This document shows, one piece after another, positions 26,399 to 35,031 of a stretch of 64,000 nt of DNA (the first letter of the stretch is position 1; each line of letters begins with the position of its first letter). Under the pieces are notes generated by a model. It was not told the DNA's origin. It did not search any database and was given only the letters and a program-made list of their open reading frames with translations. The DNA is taken from positions 1 to 64,000 of the forward strand of contig NZ_JALJRY010000006.1 of the NCBI RefSeq assembly GCF_024519455.1, read 5' to 3'. The stretch is from Streptomyces sp. STR69. Lineage in GTDB: Bacteria > Actinomycetota > Actinomycetes > Streptomycetales > Streptomycetaceae. Both the position numbers and the translations under genes were made by a program.

Positions 26399-27280
26399 TC
26401 ACAGGGCGTACATGACGTGCTGGATCAGGCTCAGCGAGTCGCGTGACTCGTGCGACTCCGGCGCGGATTCCGGGTCGACCGGCGCCAGCGCCAGCTTCGA
26501 GAGTCGCTCGAACATCTTGGCGTACTCGTCGAGTTGCTCTCCATCCCGCAGGAAGAGCGAGTTCGTCGGATGCTCCAGGTAGACCGTGTCCAGTTCAGGG
26601 GCCCCGCCGCCGAAGACGACGAAGGAGCGGGTGTGCGCGGAGTAGACGCCGGCTTCGAACGGGTAGATCTGAACGATCACGTTGGGCAGTCTGGAGACTT
26701 CCATCAGCCGCAACAATTGCCTGCGCATGACAGCCGGGCCGCCCACGCGCGTGTGGAGCGCGGATTCGTGGATGACAGCGCGGTACGTGACGGGTGAGTC
26801 GCCGGTCAGCACGCGCTGGCGGGCCAGGCGGAACTCGGCGTATCGGTCGGCGTGTTGAGGGGCTGACTCGGTGGCGGCCAGCACCGCCCGGGCGTACTCG
26901 TCGGTCTGCAGCATGCCGGGGATCACGAGGGGGTTGTGGGTGCGCAGCACTGTCGACCGGGATTCCAGCTCGGCCAGGTTCCGCGCCGCCGGGCCGATCG
27001 TGTCGTTGAACTCGTCCCACCACCCTTTGCCGCTCTCCTGGGCCATCGCCATGATCCCGTCGAACAGGGGGCCGGGCGGGCAGTCGTATTCGCGCAGGAG
27101 CATGTAGAGGCGGTTGCGTGAGACGTCGATGCGGCCCGCCTCGATGTTGCTGATCCGGGTGCGGTCGGCGTCGAGCAGTTCGCCGGCCCGGTCGCCGGAC
27201 AGCCCGGCACGGTTGCGCAGTTTGCGGAGTTCCAGGCCGAGTCGCCGCTGACGCTCGCTGGGGTTGTTCCTGGGTGGCAT
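26399..27280 (-). CDS. XRE-family regulator with DUF5753-type C terminus (WhiJ/AbaA-like)
   Basis: 293 aa from MPPRNNPSERQRR, with GCAGGAGGT upstream. HTH at about 13-60 (LGLELRKLRNRAGLSGDRAGELLDADRTRISNIEAGR). The remainder matches the conserved ligand-like region: WWDEF, LESRSTVLRTHNPLVIPGMLQTDEYARAVL, FRLARQRVL, and YLEHPTNSLFL. Together with the DUF397 gene downstream and the divergent ATPase gene it makes the three-part module common in streptomycetes, linked in some cases to development and antibiotic production. Confidence 0.9.
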   Translation of the reverse strand: MPPRNNPSERQRRLGLELRKLRNRAGLSGDRAGELLDADRTRISNIEAGRIDVSRNRLYMLLREYDCPPGPLFDGIMAMAQESGKGWWDEFNDTIGPAARNLAELESRSTVLRTHNPLVIPGMLQTDEYARAVLAATESAPQHADRYAEFRLARQRVLTGDSPVTYRAVIHESALHTRVGGPAVMRRQLLRLMEVSRLPNVIVQIYPFEAGVYSAHTRSFVVFGGGAPELDTVYLEHPTNSLFLRDGEQLDEYAKMFERLSKLALAPVDPESAPESHESRDSLSLIQHVMYAL

Positions 27281-27375
27281 GAGTGACCTCCTGCGGGCAG
27301 TCTGCACAGCCGAACTCCCTTGGAGCACAAGGTTGTTCGGCGGTCACTCACAAGGGTGACGCGGTGGGTAAACGG

Positions 27376-27405
27376 TTGCAACTTCCGAAACGGATTCCCT
27401 ACCGT
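27376..27405 (+). promoter_or_regulatory. Promoter of the divergent ATPase gene
   Basis: TTGCAA (27376-27381) and TACCGT (27400-27405) are separated by 18 bases, a fair match to vegetative streptomycete promoters, about 70 bases before the ATG at 27477. Confidence 0.5.
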
Positions 27406-27476
27406 CATCGACAACCGCACCCCCGGAAGTACCGCCACCCACAAGCCGGTTGCCCCTCCGAAGGAGAAGCCCCTCC

Positions 27477-27894
27477 ATGGACGACGACCCCCGATGCCTC
27501 CCCGACGTCTCCCTCGTCTTCCCGCCCCACCCCGCCTGGGTCCGCACCGCCCGTGAAACGGTCCGCACCCTCCTCGCCACATCTCGCCGCCCCGAACTCA
27601 CCGACACGGCCTTGCTGCTGACCTCGGAAGCCGTCACCAACGCCATCAACGCCTGCAAGCTGGACGGCAACCTAACCCCCGTAACCCTCTACGCAGGTTG
27701 GTCCAACCCCCACAGCTTCCGCGTCCTCGTCCACGACGAGGCCCCGGGCGTCCCCACCTGCCGTACCCCCCGTCCCCACCGACGAGGACGGCCGCGGCAT
27801 TCAGCTCATCGCGTACGGCGCCGACGCCTGGGGCGTGTGCACGCACGGGCCCGGCCGGGGGAAGGCGACCTGGTTCGAGCTGGGGGACCGGTGA
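27477..27894 (+). pseudogene. Anti-sigma-type ATP-binding protein (HATPase_c_2), frameshifted
   Basis: The ATG at 27477 follows AAGGAG. The first frame gives a good RsbW-like start (FPPHPAWVRTARETVRTLL, LLLTSEAVTNAINACK, FRVLVHDEAPGVP) and then loses sense after about residue 90. The +1 frame resumes with PTDEDGRGIQLI, GADAWGVCTHG and GRGKATWFELGD, the expected G-box and C terminus, stopping at 27894. The break falls in the C-run region 27745-27775. Either a real one-base insertion (or two-base loss) or a sequencing error. Intact length would be about 138 aa. Confidence 0.8.
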
Positions 27895-27929
27895 CACGGA
27901 CGAGGAACCGCGGGCCTCGACAACCCCGC

Positions 27930-27966
27930 CGGGGCGCGGCACGTCCCCTAGGCGTGCCGCGCCCCG
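27930..27966. terminator. Bidirectional hairpin terminator
   Basis: A perfect 14-bp stem, CGGGGCGCGGCACG (27930-27943) with its complement at 27953-27966, and a nine-base loop, between the convergent ATPase pseudogene and bglC. Confidence 0.8.
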
Positions 27967-27987
27967 TCCCCCGGAGTCCCCCGTCGG

Positions 27988-29415
27988 TCAGGCTTCCCCC
28001 GCCGTCGGCAGTACGCCCGTCCGCGCCGCCTCCCCGTACCACCGCGCGCTCGACTTGGGCGTCCGCTCCAGCGTCGCGTAGTCCACGTACACCGCCCCGA
28101 ACCGCTTCTCGTAGCCGTACGCCCACTCGAAGTTGTCCATCAGGGACCAGAGGTAGTAGCCGCGTACGTCCGCGCCGTCCGCGATGGCCCGCCGTACGGC
28201 CGACAGGTGGCCGTGGAGGTACGCGATCCGCTCGGGATCGTGCACGCGGCCCTCCGGGTCCGGCTTGTCGTCGTAGGCCGCGCCGTTCTCGGTCACGTAC
28301 AGCGGCAGGCCCGGTGCCTCCCTCGTGTACCGCATGATCAGGTCGTAGAGGCCCGTCGGGTCGATCGTCCAGCCCATCTCCGTGCGCTCGCCCGGGGTTT
28401 GGAGGAACGCCACGTCGTCCGCGCCCGGCCAGGGGGAGTGCGCGCTCGCGCCATGGCCGTCGGCGCGCGGGCCCGCCGAGGCCGAGGCCGCCGCCTCCAC
28501 CAGCGTCGGGGTGTAGTAGTTCAACCCCAGTGCGTCCAAAGGCTGGTGAATCAGCGTCAGGTCGTTGTCGAGGACGTACGACCAGTCCGTGATCGACCTC
28601 GTCGCGTCGAAGAGGGACTGCGGATACGAACCGTGCAGCATCGGCCCGTGGAACACCCCGTTGGCCAGGTCGTCGATCTTCCGGGCCGCCGCCAGGTCCG
28701 CCGGTGACTGCGAAGCGGGCCTGACCACAGACGAGTTGAGGCTCACCGCGATCGAGTTGCGGGCCGGAATCGCGGACCGCAGCGCCGAAGTGGCCAGCCC
28801 GTGCGCCAAGTTCAGGTGATGGGCCGCTCGTAGCGACGCCGCCGCGTCCGTACGACCCGGTGCGTGCACCCCGGAGCCGTAGCCCAGGAACGCGCTGCAC
28901 CACGGCTCGTTGAGCGTGATCCACTGCTCCACCCGGTCGCCCAGCGCCTCGCCCACGATCTGCGCGTACTCGGCGAAGCGGTACGCCGTGTCGCGCTCCG
29001 GCCAGCCGCCCGCGTCCTCCAACTCCTGCGGCAGGTCCCAGTGGTAGAGGGTGAGGGCCGGCTTGATGCCGACCGCCAGCAACTCGTCCACCAGGCGGCG
29101 GTAGAAGTCGAGGCCCACCTGCACCGCCGGGCCCCGGCCGGTCGGCTGCACCCGTGACCAGGAGACCGAGAAGCGGTACGCCGTCAGGCCCAGGTCCGCC
29201 ATCAGCGCCACGTCGTCGCGGTAGCGGTGGTAGTGGTCGACAGCGATGTCACCGTGCTCACCACCGGCCGTACGGCCCGGCGTATGACTGAAGGTGTCCC
29301 AGATCGAGGGCGTACGGCCGTCCTCCCGCACCGCCCCCTCGATCTGGTACGCGGAGGTCGCGGCGCCCCAGAGGAAGGCGGGAGGAAAGGTCACGGGGGT
29401 CACGGGCTCAGGCAT
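27988..29415 (-). CDS. bglC: GH1 beta-glucosidase of the cellobiose system
   Basis: 475 aa from [13 protein letters not shown]1 hallmarks: [15 protein letters not shown] at the N terminus, acid/base Glu170 in WITLNEPW and nucleophile Glu376 in YVTENGA, with the closing [14 protein letters not shown]. No signal peptide, so it cleaves imported cellobiose or cello-oligosaccharides to glucose. It lies downstream of cebEFG as in other Streptomyces. A CebR box overlaps its start codon, replacing a normal ribosome site with GGGAG, and implies separate CebR control. The longer frame beginning at 29448 is less likely. Confidence 0.93.
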   Translation of the reverse strand: MPEPVTPVTFPPAFLWGAATSAYQIEGAVREDGRTPSIWDTFSHTPGRTAGGEHGDIAVDHYHRYRDDVALMADLGLTAYRFSVSWSRVQPTGRGPAVQVGLDFYRRLVDELLAVGIKPALTLYHWDLPQELEDAGGWPERDTAYRFAEYAQIVGEALGDRVEQWITLNEPWCSAFLGYGSGVHAPGRTDAAASLRAAHHLNLAHGLATSALRSAIPARNSIAVSLNSSVVRPASQSPADLAAARKIDDLANGVFHGPMLHGSYPQSLFDATRSITDWSYVLDNDLTLIHQPLDALGLNYYTPTLVEAAASASAGPRADGHGASAHSPWPGADDVAFLQTPGERTEMGWTIDPTGLYDLIMRYTREAPGLPLYVTENGAAYDDKPDPEGRVHDPERIAYLHGHLSAVRRAIADGADVRGYYLWSLMDNFEWAYGYEKRFGAVYVDYATLERTPKSSARWYGEAARTGVLPTAGEA

Positions 29416-29428
29416 GGAAGCGCTCCCA
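29415..29428. promoter_or_regulatory. CebR box at the bglC start
   Basis: TGGAAGCGCTCCCA, one base off the perfect palindrome TGGGAGCGCTCCCA seen upstream of cebE. It covers the ribosome-binding region and touches the ATG of bglC, so bound CebR would block both transcription and initiation there. This variant is known for CebR at bglC in Streptomyces (from memory). Confidence 0.88.
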
Positions 29429-29471
29429 TAAGGGGTCGTGGAGACCAACGAGTAGGCGGAGGGGGGAGGGA

Positions 29472-29498
29472 GGGGCCGAGCCGGCTGTGCCCGGCCCC
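29472..29498 (-). terminator. Weak hairpin after cebG
   Basis: GGGGCCG (29472-29478) pairs with CGGCCCC (29492-29498) around a 13-base loop in the gap between cebG and bglC. It could attenuate read-through into bglC. Confidence 0.4.
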
Positions 29499-29509
29499 CG
29501 GGTCGGGCG

Positions 29510-30418
29510 TCAGCCCTTGACCGCGCCCTGCATGATTCCCCCCACGATCTGCTTGCCGAAGAGCAGGAAGGCGATCAGCAGTGGCAGCGTGCCCAGCAGG
29601 GCGCCCGCCATGATCACCGACTGGTCGGGGATGTAGCCGGTGCCGAGGGAGTTCAGGGCGACCTGGACGGTGGGGTTCTGCTGGTTGAGGGCGATGATCG
29701 GCCAGAGGAAGTCGTTCCAGGCCATCACGAAGGTCAGGAGGCCCAGCACCGCCATCGCGGGGCGGGCCGCCGGGAAGACCACGTGCCAGACCACGCGGAG
29801 GCTGCTCGCGCCGTCCACCCTCGCCGCCTCGATCAGTTCCGTCGGCAGGGCCTGCACCAGGTACTGGCGCATGAAGAAGGTGCCGAAGGCGCTGACCAGA
29901 GTCGGCAGGATCACCGTCTGGAGGTGGTTCGACCAGTGCAGGTCCGCCATCCACAAGTACAGCGGTACGACGGCCAGTTGGGGCGGGATCATCATCGTGC
30001 CGATGGTGAGGAGCAGCAGCGTGCTGGAGAACTTGAACTTCAGCTTGGCGAAGGCGAAGCCCGCCAGGGTCGAGAACAGCACCGTGCCGATGGTGATGGT
30101 GCTCGCGACGACCGTGGAGTTGAACATCGCGGTGCCCATGCCGGCCTGGTCCCAGGCCGTCTGGAGGTTCTTGAACAGGTTCCCGCCGAACCACAGTGGC
30201 GGCGGGGTCTGGGCGAGCCGCGTGTTGGTGCGCGAGGCCGCGATCGCCGTCCACACCAGCGGGGCCAGCGAGACCAGCGTGAGGAGGACGAGGACGGCGT
30301 AGGTCAGCGGGCCCGCGTGCATCTGCTTGCCCGCGCCCATGATCCGGCGGCGGCGTGGGCCGCGCTCCGTCCGTACGGGCGCCTGATCCTGAGGGAGTGT
30401 CAATTCGCCTGTGGTCAT
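29510..30418 (-). CDS. cebG: Cellobiose/cello-oligosaccharide ABC transporter permease
   Basis: 302 aa with six membrane segments and the MalG-type EAA loop [24 protein letters not shown]. The ATG at 30418 overlaps cebF (ATGA). Ends with [10 protein letters not shown]. Identified as CebG by its place after CebF and before bglC and by the CebR boxes flanking the operon. The ATPase would be supplied in trans by MsiK. Confidence 0.92.
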   Translation of the reverse strand: MTTGELTLPQDQAPVRTERGPRRRRIMGAGKQMHAGPLTYAVLVLLTLVSLAPLVWTAIAASRTNTRLAQTPPPLWFGGNLFKNLQTAWDQAGMGTAMFNSTVVASTITIGTVLFSTLAGFAFAKLKFKFSSTLLLLTIGTMMIPPQLAVVPLYLWMADLHWSNHLQTVILPTLVSAFGTFFMRQYLVQALPTELIEAARVDGASSLRVVWHVVFPAARPAMAVLGLLTFVMAWNDFLWPIIALNQQNPTVQVALNSLGTGYIPDQSVIMAGALLGTLPLLIAFLLFGKQIVGGIMQGAVKG

Positions 30419-31437
30419 TGGGACTTCCTCAGCCGTCGGGTGAACAGCAGGTTGATCGCGGCGACGATCAGCAGGATCAGGAACATCGACCAGGCGATTG
30501 CGGACGCCTTGCCGAGGTTGCCGATGATCCAGCCCTGGTCGTACATGTACAGACCGAGCGTCTGGTACTGGTGCTCGGAGCCGCCCTTCGAACCGCTGAC
30601 CCCGCCGAACAGCAGGGGCTCGCCGAAGAGTTGGGTCGCGCCGATGGTGGAGACGACGACCGTGAAGAGGATCGTGGGGCGCAGCTGGGGGATCGTCACA
30701 TGGCGGAACTGCTGCCAGCGGTTGGCGCCGTCGATCGCCGCCGACTCGTAGAGGTCGGCGGGAATCGCCTGCATCGCCGCCAGATAGATCAGCGCGTTGT
30801 AACCCGTCCAGCGCCAGATCACGATCGACGACACCGCGAACTGCGAACCCCACGTGGACTCACGCCAGTTGATGGCGTCCACGCCGACGAAGTGCAGCAG
30901 CCAGTTGACCATGCCGCCGTCCCACGAATACAGCAGCGTGAAGACGAGGGTCGCCGCGGCCACCGAGGTGGCGTACGGAGTGAGCATCACGACCCGCCAC
31001 ACGGTCGAGCCGCGCAGCCGGTAGTTGAGCAGATGCGCGATCCCGATCGCCATCAACAGCTGCGGCACGGTGGAGATCAGACCGATGGTGAACGTGTTCT
31101 TCAGGGCGTTCCAGAAGAAGTCCGAGGACAACAGGTTCCGGTAGTTGTCCAGCCCCGCCCACGTCTTGTGGTCCAGCGACGACAACTGCACGTTGTGCAG
31201 CGAGTACCAGGCCGTGTAGAGGAGGGGGATGAGGCCGAAGGCCCCGAAGATGATGAAGAACGGGGAGATGAACGCGTACGGCGACGCCTTCATGTCCCAG
31301 CGGTACAGCCGGCTCCGCCACGAACTCGGGCCGGGCGCCGGCGTACCGCGACCGCCGCGGGCCGCGCCCGGCTGGTGGCCGGGCGCGGCGCCGGAGCCCG
31401 GCGCGGGGTGTGCGAGGGCCTGCTTGGAGCTGCTCAC
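30415..31437 (-). CDS. cebF: Cellobiose/cello-oligosaccharide ABC transporter permease
   Basis: 340 aa from the GTG at 31437, whose GTGA overlaps the cebE stop. A Pro/Gly/Ala-rich cytoplasmic N terminus precedes six membrane segments (YAFISPFFIIFGAFGLIPLLY and others). EAA loop ESAAIDGANRWQQFRHVTIPQLRP. Pairs with CebG. Confidence 0.92.
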   Translation of the reverse strand: MSSSKQALAHPAPGSGAAPGHQPGAARGGRGTPAPGPSSWRSRLYRWDMKASPYAFISPFFIIFGAFGLIPLLYTAWYSLHNVQLSSLDHKTWAGLDNYRNLLSSDFFWNALKNTFTIGLISTVPQLLMAIGIAHLLNYRLRGSTVWRVVMLTPYATSVAAATLVFTLLYSWDGGMVNWLLHFVGVDAINWRESTWGSQFAVSSIVIWRWTGYNALIYLAAMQAIPADLYESAAIDGANRWQQFRHVTIPQLRPTILFTVVVSTIGATQLFGEPLLFGGVSGSKGGSEHQYQTLGLYMYDQGWIIGNLGKASAIAWSMFLILLIVAAINLLFTRRLRKSQ

Positions 31438-32753
31438 TGCCCGAGCACGTCCTTGATCTCCTTGGTGGCGGCGCTCCATCCCTGGGCCGGGGTCTTGCCC
31501 TTCTGCTCCACCTGGAGGATGCCGACGTCAGTGATCGCGGTACCGATCGGCTGGTCCTTGATGCCGAAGACCTGCACCGGGATCGTCTTCGCCGAGTCGG
31601 AGAAGATCTGCGTGATCGGCGCGTTCGAGAAGTAGGCCGTCGTGGCGGCGGCCGGCTTCAGGTTCGGGTACGCCGCCGGGGTGGACGGGAAGCTGGCCTG
31701 CTTGGCGAAGACCTTCTCCTGCTGCTCCGGCGCGGTCAGCCACTTCGCCAGTGCCACGGCGTCGGCCTGGTGCTTGGTCGCCGTGGGAACGCCGAGGAAC
31801 GAACCGCCCCAGTTGGCCGCGGTCGGCGCCGCCGCCACGTCCCAGTTGCCGCTGCCGGAGGTGCCGGCCTTCTCCTGGATGTAACCCATCATCCAGGCGG
31901 GGCAGGCCACCGTCGCGAAGCTGGCGTTGGCGAAGCCCTGGTCCCAGGTCGGGTCGAACTGCTTCAGCTTCGCCGACATGTTGCTGGTCGCGACCTCCAT
32001 CGCCGCGTTCCAGGCCGCCTTCACACCGGTCGACTTGTCCCAGATGACGTTGCCGTCCTTGTCGTAGTACCGCTGGCTCTCGCCGCCGATGGCCGCGTTG
32101 TAGACGGAGGACGCGGAGTCCACGAACTTGGTGCCCTTGGGCGCCTTCTTCATGTAGTCCTTGCCGACATCGACGTACTTCGTCCAGTCGCCCTTCCACA
32201 GGGCGGCGAGCTGGGTGCGGTCGGTGGGCAGACCGGCCTTCTTGAAGAGGTCCTTGCGGTAGCAGATCGCCATCGGGCCGGTGTCGGTGCCGAGGCCTAT
32301 CTGCTTGCCGTCCTTGGTGGTGGCCTGGGCGTTCTTCCAGGGCAGCCACTGCGACTTGTCGACGTCCTTGCCGAGGTCGACGAACTTGTCGGCCTGCGTC
32401 TGCACGGCCTCGGTGATGTTGCCGACCTCGATGGCCTGGATGTCGTCGGTGCCCGCGCCGGCCTGGAGCCGGGTGAGGACCTTGGGCCAGTACACGTCGG
32501 TACGGGTGGTGACGTCCTCCTTGATGGTGATGTTCGGGTGGAGCTTCATGTACTCGTCGTACAGACCGGCCTGCTTGTAGCCGAAGACGCCGAAGGTACC
32601 GACGGTCAGCGTGGTCTTGCCCTTGCCGCTGTCGCTCGCGTTCGACGAAGTGCCGTCCGAGTCACTTGAGCAGCCGGCCAGCACCCCTGTGGTCAGGGCG
32701 GCGACGGCCGCGAGGGCCATCAGCCGATGGGACCGTCGGGTACTCGTGCGCAT
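31434..32753 (-). CDS. cebE: Cellobiose/cello-oligosaccharide-binding lipoprotein
   Basis: 439 aa, ATG with CAGGAGG upstream. Signal peptide with lipobox VLAGC, a Ser/Asp-rich spacer, then a family-1 sugar-binding fold (TLTVGTFGVFGYKQAGLYDEYMKLHPNITIKE, VYWPKVLTRLQAGAGTDDIQAIEVG). It delivers cello-oligosaccharides to CebFG. The promoter region has a perfect CebR palindrome, so the operon is induced by cellobiose through release of CebR. Confidence 0.93.
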   Translation of the reverse strand: MRTSTRRSHRLMALAAVAALTTGVLAGCSSDSDGTSSNASDSGKGKTTLTVGTFGVFGYKQAGLYDEYMKLHPNITIKEDVTTRTDVYWPKVLTRLQAGAGTDDIQAIEVGNITEAVQTQADKFVDLGKDVDKSQWLPWKNAQATTKDGKQIGLGTDTGPMAICYRKDLFKKAGLPTDRTQLAALWKGDWTKYVDVGKDYMKKAPKGTKFVDSASSVYNAAIGGESQRYYDKDGNVIWDKSTGVKAAWNAAMEVATSNMSAKLKQFDPTWDQGFANASFATVACPAWMMGYIQEKAGTSGSGNWDVAAAPTAANWGGSFLGVPTATKHQADAVALAKWLTAPEQQEKVFAKQASFPSTPAAYPNLKPAAATTAYFSNAPITQIFSDSAKTIPVQVFGIKDQPIGTAITDVGILQVEQKGKTPAQGWSAATKEIKDVLGQ

Positions 32754-32867
32754 TGCGTCCTCCTGTTGCCTGACGTGCCGACCCCCCGGCCAACTGCATT
32801 GTTGGGCCCGTTAGTTCACGCTGCGGCTCGGGCGGGGAACGTGCGGGATGTGTATGTGTCAGGTACC

Positions 32868-32883
32868 GTGGGAGCGCTCCCAC
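32868..32883. promoter_or_regulatory. CebR operator between cebE and cebR
   Basis: GTGGGAGCGCTCCCAC, a perfect 16-bp palindrome containing the 14-bp CebR box TGGGAGCGCTCCCA (32869-32882), 115 bases before the cebE start and 200 before cebR. Controls cebEFG. Confidence 0.93.
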
Positions 32884-32951
32884 CGGTGATGTGTTGAAGA
32901 GTCGTCGGTTCGCGCGGGGGTGTCAAGGGACCGGACACGGAGAGATGCGTT

Positions 32952-32976
32952 CAGTTATTCGTCTGTTAGCTAACTG
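32952..32976. promoter_or_regulatory. Second inverted repeat in the cebE-cebR gap
   Basis: CAGTTA (32952-32957) and TAACTG (32971-32976) are inverted around 13 bases, and GTTAGCTAAC (32965-32974) is a perfect 10-bp palindrome overlapping the second arm. The A/T-rich setting, about 110 bases before the cebR ATG, suggests a promoter or operator for cebR distinct from the CebR box. Apart from these elements the 330-base gap shows nothing else I can name. Confidence 0.4.
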
Positions 32977-33083
32977 TGCGGGAGGCGGGGATTCGGCCGG
33001 AGGCGGGGCTCCGCACGCCCCTCTTCCCTGATCAGGACTGTTACATTCCAGGCCAACGGGTGGGTCTACAGGAGGCGGAGCCA

Positions 33084-34139
33084 ATGGCAAGCCACGGAGC
33101 GCGGGGCCGGAGCGGCGGCCGGCCGACCTTGGAGGAGGTCGCGGCGCGCGCCGGAGTGGGCCGCGGCACGGTCTCCCGGGTGATCAACGGTTCGCCAAGA
33201 GTCAGCGACACGACCCGCGCGGCGGTGGAGGCGGCGGTCGCCGAACTCGGCTACGTCCCCAACACGGCCGCCCGCGCCCTCGCCGCGAACCGCACCGACG
33301 CCATCGCCCTCGTCGTCCCCGAGCCGGAGACCCGCTTCTTCGCGGAGCCGTACTTCTCGGACATGCTGAAGGGCGTAGGCGCCGAACTCTCGGAAACCGA
33401 GATGCAGTTGCTGCTCATCTTCGCGGGCAGCGACCGCGAACGGCAGCGCCTCGCCCAGTACTTGGCCGCACACCGGGTGGACGGCGTCCTGCTGGTCTCG
33501 GTCCACGCGGACGACCCGCTGCCGGACTTGCTGGCGCAACTGGAAATCCCGGCGGTGATCAGCGGCCCGCGCTCGGCGGCGGAGACCCTGACGTCCGTCG
33601 ACTCGGACAACTACGGCGGAGCCCGCTCGGCGGTCGAGCACCTGCTCTCCCGAGGCCGCACCCGCATCGCCCACATCACCGGCCGCCTCGACGTCTACGG
33701 CGCCCAGCGCCGCGTCGACGGCTACCGCGAGGCGCTGCTCGACGCGGGCCACGCGGTGGACGAACACCTCATCCAGCCGGGCGACTTCACGGAGGAGGGC
33801 GGTCGCAGGGCGATGACGGAACTGCTGACCCGCCGCCCCGACGTCGACGCGGTCTTCGCCGGCTCGGACGTCATGGCGGCGGGCGCCCGCCAGGTGCTCC
33901 GCGAGGAGGGCCGCGTCATCCCCGACGACGTGGCCCTCGTCGGCTACGACGACTCGGCCATCGCCCGCCACATGGACCCGCCCCTCACCAGCGTCCGCCA
34001 GCCCATCGAGGAGATGGGCCGCGCGATGATCGACCTGCTCCTGGCCGAGATCGCGGACCGGCGTCCGGCCACGTCCCGGGAACTTGAGCGCCGACAGGCG
34101 GTACTGGCAACGGAGTTGGTGACGCGGGCCTCTTCATGA
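33084..34139 (+). CDS. cebR: LacI-family repressor of cellobiose use
   Basis: 351 aa from MASHGARGRSG; AGGAGG precedes the ATG at 33084. HTH GRPTLEEVAARAGVGRGTVSRVINGSPRVS with the LacI hinge region YVPNTAARALAANRTDAIALVVPE, then a periplasmic-binding-protein-like effector domain. Divergent from cebEFG and next to CebR boxes. Cellobiose should release it from DNA. CebR also ties cello-oligosaccharide sensing to virulence in plant-pathogenic streptomycetes, though no thaxtomin gene is seen here. Confidence 0.95.
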   Translation: MASHGARGRSGGRPTLEEVAARAGVGRGTVSRVINGSPRVSDTTRAAVEAAVAELGYVPNTAARALAANRTDAIALVVPEPETRFFAEPYFSDMLKGVGAELSETEMQLLLIFAGSDRERQRLAQYLAAHRVDGVLLVSVHADDPLPDLLAQLEIPAVISGPRSAAETLTSVDSDNYGGARSAVEHLLSRGRTRIAHITGRLDVYGAQRRVDGYREALLDAGHAVDEHLIQPGDFTEEGGRRAMTELLTRRPDVDAVFAGSDVMAAGARQVLREEGRVIPDDVALVGYDDSAIARHMDPPLTSVRQPIEEMGRAMIDLLLAEIADRRPATSRELERRQAVLATELVTRASS

Positions 34140-34163
34140 GGGAGCGGTTGCTCGGACAAGCTG

Positions 34164-34943
34164 ATGCCCGTGACTCGTCATCCCCTCCTGGCCGTTGCCG
34201 AAATCCCCGCCGTCGAGCCGTACCTCCGCACGGTGGGCGAGGTGTTCCGCGTCTTCCGCGAGCAGGACTCGGGATGTGTCTCCTACGGTGTCCAACTCCC
34301 GGACGGCGAGCGCTGGTTCGTCAAAGAGGCGACAACAGCCCCCGCCCAGACCTCACTTGACCGCGCCTGGGCCTTCCATCGGGCGGTACGACACCCGGCG
34401 ATCGTCCCGCAGTCGCATCGGATCGCTGTGGCGGACGGCCGTACGGCGGCGGTCATGCCCTGGCGCCACGGGGAGTCCCTGTACGGCCCGGCCCGCGCCC
34501 GTTTCCGCGCACTGCCCCTCGCCTCCGTCCTGCGCGCGGTCGACCGGGTCCTGGACGCGCACCTCGCGGTGGAGGCGGCGGGCATGGTGGCGGTCGATCT
34601 CTACGACGGAGCGTTCCTGTACGACTTCGGCGGCGATCTGCTCCACCTCATCGACCTCGACGAGTACCGCCCCGGCCCCTTCGTCCTCGACGCGGACCGC
34701 CTCCCGGGCTCGGCCCGCTTCATGGCTCCCGAGGAGTGGTACCGGGGTTCCGCCATCGACATCCGTACGACGGTCTACGCCCTCGGCCGCAGCGCCCATG
34801 TACTCCTCGACGGCGGTGAGCGGCGGGCCTGGCGCGGTACGGCGGGTCAACTCGCCGTACTGGAAAGGGCGACCCGTGACGATCCCGCCGAACGGTTCGC
34901 GGGCGTACGGGAGTTCACGGAGGCGTGGCGCGCTGCCACCTGA
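34164..34943 (+). CDS. Divergent serine/threonine-kinase-like protein
   Basis: 259 aa, no close ribosome site before the ATG. Kinase landmarks survive in altered form: Lys54 in WFVKEA, a catalytic-loop-like VAVDLYDGAFLYDF (Asp145 where HRD would be), a metal-Asp-like IDLDEY (Asp164 in place of DFG), APEEW and a VYALGRS helix. Length fits a minimal kinase domain without a membrane anchor. It lies 24 bases after cebR, so it may be co-transcribed. Activity is uncertain because HRD and DFG are both changed; it could instead be an aminoglycoside-phosphotransferase-like kinase. Confidence 0.7.
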   Translation: MPVTRHPLLAVAEIPAVEPYLRTVGEVFRVFREQDSGCVSYGVQLPDGERWFVKEATTAPAQTSLDRAWAFHRAVRHPAIVPQSHRIAVADGRTAAVMPWRHGESLYGPARARFRALPLASVLRAVDRVLDAHLAVEAAGMVAVDLYDGAFLYDFGGDLLHLIDLDEYRPGPFVLDADRLPGSARFMAPEEWYRGSAIDIRTTVYALGRSAHVLLDGGERRAWRGTAGQLAVLERATRDDPAERFAGVREFTEAWRAAT

Positions 34944-35031
34944 TCTCGCCGTGCTGAGAGGTGTCGGCCGCGGCACAGTACCCTGACCTTTCGGACAGAC
35001 CGAGTCCGGAGACCCGGCTGATGGGGGGAAC

